Shown here piece after piece: positions 39,443 through 48,826 of a stretch of DNA of 64,000 nt. A program made the translations under genes and the position numbers. The stretch's first letter is position 1. Every line of letters starts with the position of its first letter. Source of the stretch: Paracoccus cavernae (GTDB taxonomy: Bacteria > Pseudomonadota > Alphaproteobacteria > Rhodobacterales > Rhodobacteraceae); contig JAUFRC010000001.1 of assembly GCA_030410095.1 (NCBI GenBank), forward strand, positions 1,066,501 through 1,130,500. The letters run 5' to 3'. Under the pieces are notes generated by a model. It was given only the letters and a program-made list of their open reading frames with translations, had not been told where the DNA came from and did not search any database.

Positions 39443-39492
39443 TTTTCCAAAACAACATAAATTTTCCAAAATAACTATATTTTGGAAAATTT
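39443..39492. promoter_or_regulatory. Operator-like array of TTTTCCAAAA elements
   Basis: A perfect 15-bp inverted repeat (arms 39459-39473 and 39478-39492, spacer ACTA) is made of TTTTCCAAAA and its complement. A further direct copy, TTTTCCAAAA, lies at 39443-39452, 19 bases from the next. The array stands between the catabolic operon (start 39376, minus) and the siderophore genes (start 40009, plus), nearer to the former. Confidence 0.7.
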
Positions 39493-40008
39493 CCGGATTC
39501 CGACCTTCAGCGTCTCTGCGGAAGTGTTTTATTACAGATGGTTAAGAAATCACCAATTCACTCGTTGTAAAAGCCCAAGCGCTCCTCATCGCCGGATCCC
39601 GAATGACCCGAGCGCCATAAAGTGATTCGCATCCCCCTTTCACCGCCCGACATGGGCCTTGAACGCAGAGCGCCGCGCGCGTCAAAACTCGCCGCCGCCG
39701 CAGCGCACCGGCCGTGCTTCTCCTTCCTTCTTCCAACCGCATTTGGCAGATCGCCGCTCATTGAAAGGCCGCTTCGCGCTGGTGGCGATCTCTCCCGCAT
39801 CCCCGCTTGCCTTACCTGATTTATTCTGTCAGGAAACCTCGACGGCAGCTTTCTCCGCGCGACCCACGCGCCGGTCACGCAACCTCGAGAAAGCATCGGG
39901 CCCGCGCGGATTAACCCGCATGCGCGCCGCCCCCATTTGCCAGCTTGTGCCAGCACCTCCCGAAGCATCGCGGCGGAATTTCCCGCCCCACTCAGGAAAG
40001 GATGTGCC
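39493..40008. other. Gene-free region before the siderophore genes
   Basis: I see no supportable gene. The open frames on both strands have no family features. A promoter or iron-regulated operator for the siderophore genes should lie here, but I could not identify one with confidence. Confidence 0.35.
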
Positions 40009-41225
40009 ATGGGCTTCATCAGCGAGCTGAAACCCTCCGATCATCTTGAGGATTCCAATCCGGACTGCCTGTTCTCCTTCGCCGGCCCCGAGGGGCATGT
40101 CGTGGCGCAAGATCCGGTTTTCTCCGTACCGCGCGGGCCGGCCGCCACCCTGCCCCTGCGCCTCGCGGCGCTTGCCCTCGAAGAGGGCGAAATCATCGGC
40201 GGCGCGATGCCTTTCGACAAAAGCGACGATGATTGCCTCTGGCGCGCGCGCGCGGGGATGCCCCCGCATCGGGGCGCGCGGCCCCGACCGTGGCCCAGCC
40301 CGTCCCGCAGCCGCCCCTGCGCGAATTCGCCCTCGCGCCCCAGCCTTGGGCAGAGGATTACGCAGCGATGGTGACCGAGGCCCTCGCCTGCCTTGCCCAA
40401 GGCGACAAGGCGGGCGCGAACGAGGGGCTGAAAAGATCGTCCTCGCCCGCAGCCTGCTGATCGAAAGCCCCCGCACCATTCCCGTCGCGGCCCTGCTCGC
40501 ACGGCTCGGCCGAGACCCCGAGGCCACCGCCTTCCGCGTCCGCCTTCCCGCCCCCGCCGATCGGCCTCATGCCAGGCGCCATCTCGTCGGCGCGACACCC
40601 GAGCTTCTGGTGCAAAAGACCGGTGATGCCATCCGCTCGCATCCTCTTGCAGGCTCGGCCAAGCGCGCGGGAAGCGCCGCAGAGGACAAGCAGGTCGCGC
40701 AGGCCCTCGCGCAATCCGAGAAAGACCGGCGCGAACACCTTTATGTCGTCGATTACATCCTCGACACTTTGGCCCCTATTGCGCCGAGCTTTGCGCGCCG
40801 CGCGGGACCGAGGTCACCCATACCGCGAGCATGTGGCATCTGGGGACCGAGATCAAAGGCAGGCTGCGCGACCGCGAGACCCTTCGGCGGTTCTGGCTTC
40901 GATCCTCCATCCGACACCCGCGATCTGCGGCCTGCCGCCAAGCGCCTCTGCGCGGCTGATTGCCGAGCTCGAGCCGGTCCCGCGCGGCTTTTATGCGGGC
41001 GCGGTCGGCTGGTCCAAGGCCAATGGCGACGGCGCCTGGTATGTCGCGATCCGCTGCGCCGATATCTGCGGCACCACCGCGCGGCTTTTTGCGGGCGCGG
41101 GGATCGTCCTCGGCTCGGAGCCGATGTCCGAGGCCGCCGAGACCGGCGCGAAATTCGGAGCGCTGCTCGCCGCGCTCGGCCTGCCCGCCGATATGGCGGT
41201 CGCGGGATTGTTGCAAACCTCCTGA
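40009..41225 (+). CDS. entC: Isochorismate synthase, EntC/DhbC family (frameshifted)
   Basis: This is a chorismate-binding enzyme that makes isochorismate, the first step to 2,3-dihydroxybenzoate. Recognisable parts are FSFAGPEGHVVAQDP, KIVLARSLLIESP, HLVGATPELLVQKTGDAIRSHPLAGSAKR, HLYVVDYILDTL and the C-terminal catalytic block with ELEPVPRGFYAGAVGW, VAIRCADI and GAGIVLGSEP. At least four single-base losses (near 40235, 40432, 40785 and 40880) split it; the restored length is about 407 residues. The start is ATG 40009 with AGGAAAGG upstream. It is followed after 10 bases by the isochorismatase gene. The order entC-entB-entA gives a complete DHB pathway. Confidence 0.85.
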
Positions 41226-41235
41226 GACGAAAACC

Positions 41236-41915
41236 ATGGCCCTTCCACAGATCCCTCCCTACGAGCTGCCCCTCGCCCTCGCCCGCCCGCCCCGCCCGCA
41301 ATGGCGGCTCGATCCCGACCGTGCGGCCTTGCTGGTTCACGACATGCAGGCCTATTTCACGCGCCCCTTCGACGCGGATGCCGCGCCGCTTCGGCCCTTG
41401 GTCGCCAATATCGCGCGGCTTTTGACGGCCGCGCGGGCTGCGGGCGTGCCGGTTTTCTATACCGCGCAGCGCGGCAACCAGTTCCGCCCCGACCGCGGCC
41501 TTCAGGCCGATCTCTGGGGCGCGGGCATGTCTGCCCTGCCCGAGCATGAAACCATTCTGCCGGCTCTGGCCCCCGCCCCCGGCGATCATGTTCTGGTCAA
41601 GCACCGCTATAGCGCCTTCCAGCGCTCCAACCTCGAACGGCTCTTGCGCGCACGCGGGCGCAACCAGCTGCTGATCACGGGGTCTACGCCCATATCGGCT
41701 GCCTCGCGACCGCGCTCGAAGCGTTCCAGATCGAGATCGAACCCTTCCCCGTTATGGACGCGCAGGCCGATTTCACCTTGGCCGAACATGTCGGGGCAAT
41801 GGGCTGGATCGCCGCGACCTGCGGGGTGCCGATGAACTGCGATGCGGTCTGCGAGGCCCTTGCAACAGAGAGGACCGCGACCAATGGGGCCGTCACAGGC
41901 GGGGCCGTCGCATGA
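41236..41915 (+). CDS. entB: Isochorismatase without a carrier domain (EntB N-terminal type)
   Basis: The protein matches the isochorismatase domain of EntB: ALLVHDMQAYFTRPF with the catalytic Asp, VFYTAQRGNQFRPDRGLQ-type loop, HVLVKHRYSAFQRSNL with the Lys, and the EntB-specific TGVYAHIGCLATALEAF after repair. One base is missing near 41682 (GGGG, one G short), giving about 227 residues. E. coli EntB carries a C-terminal aryl carrier domain; this protein ends before it, and a separate carrier gene lies at 42800. The stop overlaps the entA start (ATGA). Confidence 0.87.
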
Positions 41916-42732
41916 GGCTCACGGGCTTTGAAGGGCGAACCGCCGTGGTGACCGGCGCGGCAGGCGGGATCGGACAGGCGGTAGTCGCGGCACTTCTGGA
42001 TGCGGGGGCGAGGGTTCTCGCCAGCGACCGTGCCGAGGCAATTGCCGCGGCCGTCACCTCTGCATCCACCGCCGGCCTGCCGCAGGACGAAAGCCGCGTG
42101 ATCTGGCGCGCTTACGATGTCGCAAGCGACGACCCCGACCAGCTTGTCGCCGAGGCCGAAGCGCGTTTCGGCCCGCTTTCGCTTGGGGTTCATGCCGCAG
42201 GCGTGCTGGCGATGGCACCGCTTCTCGACTGCACGACCGCCGAATGGGACCGCGTCATGGCGATCAATGCGGGCGGCGCTTTCCGCACCGCCTCGGCCTT
42301 TGGTCGCGCCATGCGCGCGCAGGCCGAGGGCGGGCCGAACCGGCAGGGCCATAACGGGGCGATTGTCGTGGTCAGCTCGAATGCGGCGGGCATTCCGCGC
42401 CGCAATATGGGGGCCTATGCGGCCTCGAAAGCGGCAGCGAGCATGATGACGCGCTGCCTTGGCCTCGAACTGGCGGAATGGGGGATCCGCTGCAATATCG
42501 TGGCCCCGGTTCGACCCTGACGCCGATGCAGACCGGCATGTGGGAGGGCCCCGAAGGGCGCGACAAGGTCGTTGCGGGCGATCTTGCGGATTTTCGCACA
42601 GGCATCCCGCTGGGAAAGCTCGCGCGACCCGAGGATGTGACCGCAGCGATCCTGTTCCTGCTCTCGGAGCAGGCGGGCCATGTCACGATGGCCGATCTTT
42701 ACGTTGATGGCGGCGCGACCCTGCGGGCCTGA
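41912..42732 (+). CDS. entA: 2,3-dihydro-2,3-dihydroxybenzoate dehydrogenase, EntA-like
   Basis: This short-chain dehydrogenase has the Rossmann motif TGAAGGIGQAV, the HAAGVL segment, the active-site Ser in VVSSNAAGIPR and YAASKAAASMM with the catalytic Tyr and Lys. It ends YVDGGATLRA. The enzyme oxidises 2,3-dihydro-DHB to 2,3-dihydroxybenzoate. One base is missing near 42510 (GCCCCGG, one C short), and the restored length is about 273 residues. It is coupled to the isochorismatase gene by a four-base overlap. As a short-chain dehydrogenase its specificity is inferred from the neighbours. Confidence 0.85.
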
Positions 42733-42799
42733 GCGCGGCATCCCGAAATGAAAGGGGCGGGAATTTCCGCCCGTTTCGCGTGCCGCATTCCCGCGCCGC

Positions 42800-43090
42800 T
42801 CAGGCGGCAAGGCGCGCACGGATGAGCGCCCACCATGCCTCCAGCGTCGGCACTTCAGCCAGTTCGGCAAAGCTGACCGTGATCCCCGCCCGCGAAAGCT
42901 CCGCGCCGAGCTCCATCACGGCGATCGAATCCACGCCGTAAAAGAGCAGGTTTTCAGCCGGATCAATCGCCTCGTCGTCATCCACCATGCGCGCCACGCG
43001 GCTTTCCAGCCAGTCGCGGTCGATCACGCCCGCCGCGCCTAGCTGCGTGTCTATGTTCTTTGAATGTTCCGATTCCGCAATTCCGGTCAT
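42800..43090 (-). CDS. Free-standing aryl carrier protein
   Basis: An intact small carrier of about 96 residues, with the phosphopantetheine serine in NLLFYGVDSIAVMELGAEL. It resembles the carrier domain usually fused to EntB, and here would hold 2,3-DHB as a thioester. The start is taken as ATG 43090, overlapping the last bases of the entE gene upstream (stop 43095-43097 on the minus strand, five bases away). The EntE-type ligase would load it and the condensation protein at 44969 would unload it. Confidence 0.85.
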   Translation of the reverse strand: MTGIAESEHSKNIDTQLGAAGVIDRDWLESRVARMVDDDEAIDPAENLLFYGVDSIAVMELGAELSRAGITVSFAELAEVPTLEAWWALIRARLAA

Positions 43091-43094
43091 ATCG

Positions 43095-44736
43095 TCACCT
43101 CTCCTGTGCAACGGTTTGGCCCCCTAAATCCGCCTCGGCGCGGCGCAGGCTTTGCTTGTCGATTTTGCCCACCGCCGTCAGCGGCATGGCGGCAACGAAG
43201 CGGAAGCGGTCGGGGATCTTGTATTCGGCCACGCCGAGTTCGAGCAGATAGCGCCGCAAACCCGAGGGCCTGACCGCCTCTCCGTCGCGCAAAACGACAA
43301 CCGCGCTGCTTTTCTCGCCCATAAGCGCATCGCCGACCGCGATCAGCGCGGCATGGAGAATGGCGGGGTGGCGCAGCAAAAGTCCTCGATCTCTTCGGCG
43401 GCGATCTTTTCGCCACCGCGGTTGATCTGGTCCTTGACCCGCCCGACCACGCGCAGATTGCCGCCCTGCACGCGTTTGACCAGATCGCCGGTATAGTAAA
43501 ACCCTTCGGTGTCGAAAGCGGCGGCATTCTGCTCGGGGGCCCGATAGTAGCCGCGAAACGTATAGGGACCGCGCACCGCGAGCATGCCCGTCCCGCCTTC
43601 GGGGACGGGCACGCCGCTTTCAGGATCAAGAATGCGGATCTCGTCATCGGGGCTGATCGGACGGCCCTGAGTGGTAAAGCAGACCGCATCGGGATCGCCC
43701 GCCCGCGTATAATTCACCAGCCCCTCGGCCATGCCGAAGACCTGCCGGAGCGCGCAGCCGAGCACCTCGGGGACAAGTCGCGCCTGCGCCTCGGCGAAAT
43801 TCGCGCCTCCGACCAGCATGAGATCAAGCGAAGCGATCTTGGCGCGCGCATCTGCATCATCGCGCGCGGCCTTTTGCCAAAGTGCAACCGCAGGCGGGAC
43901 CAGCGCCACCGTATTGACCCCGTGACGCGCGATCAGATCAAAGCACTGCGCGGGGTCGGGGTTCGCGGCCATGATGACGGTCCCGCCCGCATCGAAGACG
44001 CCCAAAGCACCGGGCGAGCTCAGGGCGAAATTATGCGGCGCGGGAAGCGCGCTCAGATAGCGGGTTTCACGGTCGAAGCCGCAGATCCGCACGCTTTCGC
44101 GGATACTGTAATCGTAATCGTTATGGGTGCGCGGGATCAGCTTGGGCGTGCCGGTACTGCCGCCCGAAAGCTGGAAAAAGGCGACCTCTCCCGCCGGTGT
44201 CGGACGAAACTGCGGCGCGGGTCCCCGCGCATGGTCGAGCCAGTGGCCGAGATCGCGCGCGGGGCCGTCCGCGCCATCGCCCTGAAAGAGCGCAAGGGGC
44301 TTGCCGGGCAAAGCATCGACAAAGCGGTTGTCGCCAAAAAGCTCGAGGCTGCGGTCGCCGATCACCAGACGCGGCTTGATCTGCGCGGCATAGGCCGAGA
44401 TTTCGAGCGCGCGATGGTTCGACAAAGCATTGAGCGGCACCACGCCGATTTTCAGAAGCGCCAGAAAAACCAGATAGAATTCCGCGATATTGGGAAGTTG
44501 CACCAGCGCCGTATCGCCGTGGCCCAGCCCCGCAAGCGACAGATTGGCCGCGAGGGTCGAGGCCCGCCGGTCTGCCTCGGCATAGGTCAGGCTGCGCAGG
44601 CCGCAAATCAGCGCGACGGCCTCGGGGTCTGCGCCACCTGCGCTTCGAAGCCGCGCGTCAGAGGCTGGTCGAGCCAATATCCTTTCGCGCGGTATTCGGC
44701 GGCAAAGGCCTCCGGCCAGGGAGTAAATTCAACCAT
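43095..44736 (-). CDS. entE: 2,3-dihydroxybenzoate-AMP ligase, EntE-like
   Basis: This adenylate-forming enzyme opens WPEAFAAEYRAKGYWLDQPL, typical of EntE/DhbE. Core motifs are FFQLSGGSTGTPKLIPRTHNDY (A3), PHNFALSSPG, QVFGMAEGLVNYTR (A5), TQGRPISPDDEIRI and YTGDLVKRVQGGNLRVVGRVKDQINRGGEKIAAEEIE (A7-A8), with the catalytic Lys in TAVGKIDKQSL (A10). Two single-base losses, near 44635 and 43380, are repaired for about 548 residues. It is the first gene of the minus-strand pair and precedes the carrier protein. It activates DHB with ATP. Confidence 0.9.
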
Positions 44737-44794
44737 CTCGGTCCACCTGCTTTGGAAAAATTCCGGGCTGGCTGACCGTGGTCCGCTTGCTATA

Positions 44795-44822
44795 TTGACG
44801 AATTCAAATTGTTTAGTATTTC
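44795..44822 (+). promoter_or_regulatory. Possible promoter of the condensation gene in the divergent region
   Basis: TTGACG (44795-44800), 16 bases, TATTTC (44817-44822) form a weak sigma-70-like promoter in the AT-rich divergent region (44737-44968) between entE and the condensation gene. An imperfect AATTG...CAATT pair (44808-44834) overlaps it. No clear Fur or RirA box could be confirmed. Confidence 0.35.
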
Positions 44823-44968
44823 TATCAGCAATTAAGGCGGGCGCAAGTCCCCGCGCCGAAGCGCGGCCGTTTCCAGCCTGCCAAAGCCCGTTTCCGCCCA
44901 CCAGAGCGCGCCCGATTGCGGCCGGTCACGGCAGGCCAGACCGCAACAGCCACAATTTTGGTGACCCG

Positions 44969-46350
44969 ATGACCCAGATCGATCCGCGCCCTGCCCTGCC
45001 CGACACCGCGCCTGATGCCACTCCCTCCCGCCTGCTGCCCCTGACACTTGCCCAGCTCGACTTCTGGGAGGAGTTCCGCCACCACCCCGACGAGCCGGTC
45101 TCGACCGTGGCCCATGTCGTCACGCTGAGCGGGGCCGGAGACGCTGCGGTCGATGGCGAGGCCTTGGCGCGTGCGATCACCCAAGTCATCGCCGAAACCG
45201 ATGTCTTCCGCCTGCGCTTTACCGGCGAAGGCGACAAGAGCCCGCGCCAAAGCGGGATGCCGCCCCGCCTTCCCTGCGCCGGATCGATCTTTCGGATGCG
45301 GGCGATCCTGCGGCCGAGGCCCGCAAACTGATCGACGCGGATATGGCGCGCACGATCGATCTGCGCCGCGATCCCCTCTCCTCGCAATGGCTGATCCGTT
45401 TGGGGCCGGACCTGTGGCAATGGTACAACCGCGGCCACCACATCATTCTCGACGGCTACAGCATGGGGCTGATCGAACAGCGCTGCGCCGAGCTTTACGC
45501 CCATTTCGCGCAGGCCGGCCCCGAAGGACGCCCCTTCTCACGCTTCACGGCCTATCTCGCGGAGGAGGATGCCTACCGCGCCTCGCCCCGTCACGAGGCT
45601 GCCAAGACCTTCTGGCGCGGGGCACTCGCTCGCACCGCCCCGCTCCCCCTGATCCGCAAGGGCGAGGAAAATTACGCGCTTGCGGGGTATGGCCATGACT
45701 TCACCTTGCCGCAAAGCGGGGCGGGGCTTGCGGCTTTGACCAAGGCCACGGGACTCGGCTGGGCGGATCTGATGACGGCGCTTGCCTCGGCCTATCTGCT
45801 GACCCATCTGCCGCGACCGGATACCGGAACAGGACACGCGGGACTGGCGGTCTGGCTGCCCTTCATGAGCCGCATGGGCAGCGTCAGCGCGCGCATTCCG
45901 GCGCTGGTCGTCAATATCCTGCCGCTGGCGGTCCACACGCCCAGCGACGGCCTGTTCGGGACCTTTTTGACCGAGACTGCTGCGGGGCTGCGCGCCCTTC
46001 GCCGCCACGGCCGCTACCGGATCGAGCAGATCGCCGAAGACAGCGGCATCCGGTTCGGCTCTCGCTTCTTCTTTTCGCCGCTGGTCAATGTCATGCCCTT
46101 CGACCGCCCCCACTTCGACGGCTGCGCGGCAGAGAGGCAGGTCCTTTCGAACGGCCCGAATGACGGGTTCAACATCACCATCCGCGCCGAACATAATGGG
46201 AGCGGCATGCAGTTGCGCATCGACGCCGACCCAGCTTTGACACCGCTCGCCGAATTCGAGGCCCATTGCCGCGACCTCCCCGCCTTTCTCGCGGCGGCCC
46301 TGCAGGAGAAGAGCCTGTCCCTGCCGCTTGCTGCTTTGCTCAAGAGCTGA
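44969..46350 (+). CDS. Free-standing NRPS condensation protein, VibH-like
   Basis: This is a single condensation domain of about 461 residues without adenylation or carrier domains. It has LTLAQLDFWEEFRHHPDEP at the N-terminus, the active-site motif RGHHIILDGYSMGLIEQR (HHxxxDG), LPFMSRMGSVSARIPALVVNILPLAV and FFFSPLVNVMPFD. One base is missing near 45273 (CTTCCCTGCG, one C short). The gene ends normally at 46350. VibH, which joins DHB held on a carrier to norspermidine, is the known example of this arrangement. Here the carrier and ligase are the next divergent genes. Spermidine or another polyamine is therefore the predicted acceptor, by inference. Confidence 0.8.
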
Positions 46351-46691
46351 GGGCGCTCGGCGCAGTGGTCGCTGCAGTCGGCCGCAGAAAGACACATTCG
46401 CGCGTGGGCATGGCCCTGCCCTCCCAGCATCCCTGCACATCTGCCCTCCGCCCAGCGCTTTGGCGATCAGGACACAACGGCCGCTTGGAGGCTTGGAGGT
46501 ACACACATGCTCCCCTTCAGGGCAAGACCTTATGCGGCCCTTGGTACTTGGCTGGCGGGTCTGCGCGGAGAAGGCGGCGCTGGGCGTCTCCGCCCTCCGC
46601 TCATGCCTCGGCCACGGCATTGCGACATGGAGAACGGCTCAGCCGCGCACCGGTCCTGTGGTTTCACCCGAACGCAGGCGGCAGGGCAGGA
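46351..46691. other. Gene-free region after the condensation gene
   Basis: No supportable gene is visible in these 341 bases. Several open frames exist on both strands but carry no family features. No transport gene for the siderophore is found here. Confidence 0.35.
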
Positions 46692-47728
46692 TCACCTGAG
46701 GGGGCCCGTCCTCTCGGGAAGACCGGCGAAAAGCGCAAAGGCCGCTTGGGCGATCTTTGCGACCGGTTGCTCGATCGTGGTCAGGCGCGGCGTGATCATT
46801 GCCGCGACCGGCAGCCCGTCAAAACCCATAAGCGAGAGATCGCGCGGAACCGAAAGCGCCAATTCCTGTGCCGCGCGCAAGGCACCGATCGCCTGTTGGT
46901 CCGAGCTTGCGACGACGGCAGTCGGACGGATCGTCTCGGGCAACGCCATCAGACGCTTGAGCCCCTGCTCCCCGCTGGTCAGATCGAAACGGCCGGTCAC
47001 GATGTAATCGGCAACCGCGATCCCCTCTTGTGCCAGAAGCGGCGCCATGAGCCCGAGATAGCTGTCGTGGCGCAAACGCGCCGGCATCAGGCTTTGCTCG
47101 CCGGCCAGCAAGGCGATGCGGCGATGTCCGAGGCTGACCAGATGGTCGAGGCCCAGCGCCATCCCTCCGGCATGATCGGATGCCGCGCCGATCTCGACTC
47201 CGTCCCCGTCTGCGGAGCGGCCAGACGGTCGACATGGATGATGGGCAGGTCATAACCCGCATAATCAGCCGAGCCGGCCTGACAACGGATCAGGAAAAGC
47301 CCGTCGATACGGCGGCGGAAAAGGAATCGACACAGGCCGCTTCGATGCGGGGATCCTCGGTCGAATTGGTCAGGAAGAGGTTGTACCCCCGCACGGGCCG
47401 CCTGCTCCAAAGCCTGCACCAACTCGGCGAAAAACGGATTGGCCAGATCGGGGACCACGACCCCCAGACATTTGGTGAAGCGCCGCCCGAGATCCTGCGC
47501 GATCTGGTCGGGACGGTAATCCATCTGCGCCATGACCGCACGGATACGGGCCCGCATCTGCGCCGAAACCGCCGGATGATCGTTGAGCACCCGCGAGACG
47601 GTTCCCACGCCGACGCCCGCCTCTCTGGCGACATCGCGGATGGTGATCTTGCGGGGCGCGGCAAGCGGATCCTTCGGCGCGGGCTCCGGTCCCGTTGCCC
47701 CTGCCGCCTTGTGTCTGCCCTGCATCAT
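46692..47728 (-). CDS. LacI-family repressor of the sugar ABC operon (frameshifted)
   Basis: The N-terminal helix-turn-helix is clear: TIRDVAREAGVGVGTVSRVLNDHPAVS. The sugar-binding domain follows, with VVVPDLANPFFAELVQALEQAA, VSLGHRRIALLAGEQS, VASSDQQAIGALRAAQ and LMGFDGLPVAAMITPRLTTIEQP. About three single-base losses (between 47390 and 47170) break it. The restored length is about 346 residues. The start is taken as ATG 47728. It lies downstream of the permease gene in the same direction. A palindrome TGGAACCGGTTCCA upstream of the binding-protein gene is the likely operator. Confidence 0.82.
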
Positions 47729-47809
47729 TACCCCCGTCCGGTCTCGGGCGCATCGCCGCGGCACCCCTTTGCGCGGGCCTGTCTGCCACTTCCGCCCCGC
47801 ATGCGCAAA

Positions 47810-48826
47810 TCAGCGCGCGCCGCGGCGTTGGGCAATGCGGTTTTGTACCGCATCGAGGATCACGGCGAGGATGATCACCGCACCGGTAATGATCTGGCGC
47901 ACGAAATCGCTGGCACCAATCAGGATGAGGCCGTTGCCCAGCACCCCGATTACCGCAGCCCCGAGCAAGGTCCCGATCATCGAACCGCGTCCGCCGTTGA
48001 GGCTGGTTCCACCGATGATGACCGCCGCGATCGCGTTCAGCTCGTAGCCGTTGCCCATGATCGGCGAAGCGCTGGTCAGGCGCGCCATATACATCACCGC
48101 GGCAATCCCGACCGCAAAGCCGCAGATCCCGAAGGCGGCGGTCTTGTAGACCAGCGTATTATGTCCGGCCAGACGCACGGCCTCTTCGTTGTTGCCGATC
48201 GCATAGAGCATGCGGCCGAAAACCGTGCGCGTGAGCACGACCCAGCCTAGCCCGACGACAATCAGCGCAACAATGAACAAAAGGGAACGCCCGCAATGCT
48301 GGCCGTGCCGAAGCTCGTGAAAGCGGGGTTCGAGATATAGACCGTATTCGATTGGGTGAACTGCAGCGCGGAGCCGCGCGCCATGTTCAGCATGCCCAGC
48401 GTCACGATGAAGGAGGATCGACCACCAGGCCGAGATCAGCCCGTTGATGATGCCGCAGAAGGTCCCCACCCCGCAGGCGACAAGGATCGTCAGCGTGATC
48501 GCCAGCCATGAGGGCAGATCGGGGTTCGACATGAAAGTCGCCGCGATCACCGCCGCCAGCGCCATGACCGAACCCACCGACAGGTCGATCCCGCCGATCA
48601 GGATCACGAAGGTCATGCCTGCCGCCAGAATGACGTTCAGCGTGATCTGGACCATGATGTTGGACAGGTTGATCTGGGTGAGGAAGGTCTTGGTCGTCAG
48701 GCTGAAGACGATGATCAGCAAGACCAGCGCCACCCCGATACCGGCATTGCGCAAAAGCCCGCCCCAAAAGGCGCTGCGCGGAACATTCGGGCGGCCCTTC
48801 GCCGCGGCAGTGGTGTCAGTGCTCAT
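47810..48826 (-). CDS. Sugar ABC transporter permease, RbsC-like
   Basis: A ribose-type permease with AGMTFVILIGGIDLSVGSVMALAAV, RTVFGRMLYAIGNNEEAVRLAG and AVIIGGTSLNGGRGSMIGTLLGA. A short segment (48280-48425) is garbled by about three single-base losses: the outer frame is restored after it, and the missing part can be read in the other frames. The protein is about 340 residues, the family norm. It overlaps the ATPase gene by 11 bases. Confidence 0.87.
   Translation of the reverse strand: MSTDTTAAAKGRPNVPRSAFWGGLLRNAGIGVALVLLIIVFSLTTKTFLTQINLSNIMVQITLNVILAAGMTFVILIGGIDLSVGSVMALAAVIAATFMSNPDLPSWLAITLTILVACGVGTFCGIINGLISAWWSILLHRDAGHAEHGARLRAAVHPIEYGLYLEPRFHELRHGQHCGRSLLFIVALIVVGLGWVVLTRTVFGRMLYAIGNNEEAVRLAGHNTLVYKTAAFGICGFAVGIAAVMYMARLTSASPIMGNGYELNAIAAVIIGGTSLNGGRGSMIGTLLGAAVIGVLGNGLILIGASDFVRQIITGAVIILAVILDAVQNRIAQRRGAR

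Noticed and set aside
44797..44835. A Fur or RirA box in the entE/condensation divergent region
   Set aside because: Only the outer five bases of the AT-rich stretch are symmetric; it does not fit either consensus convincingly.
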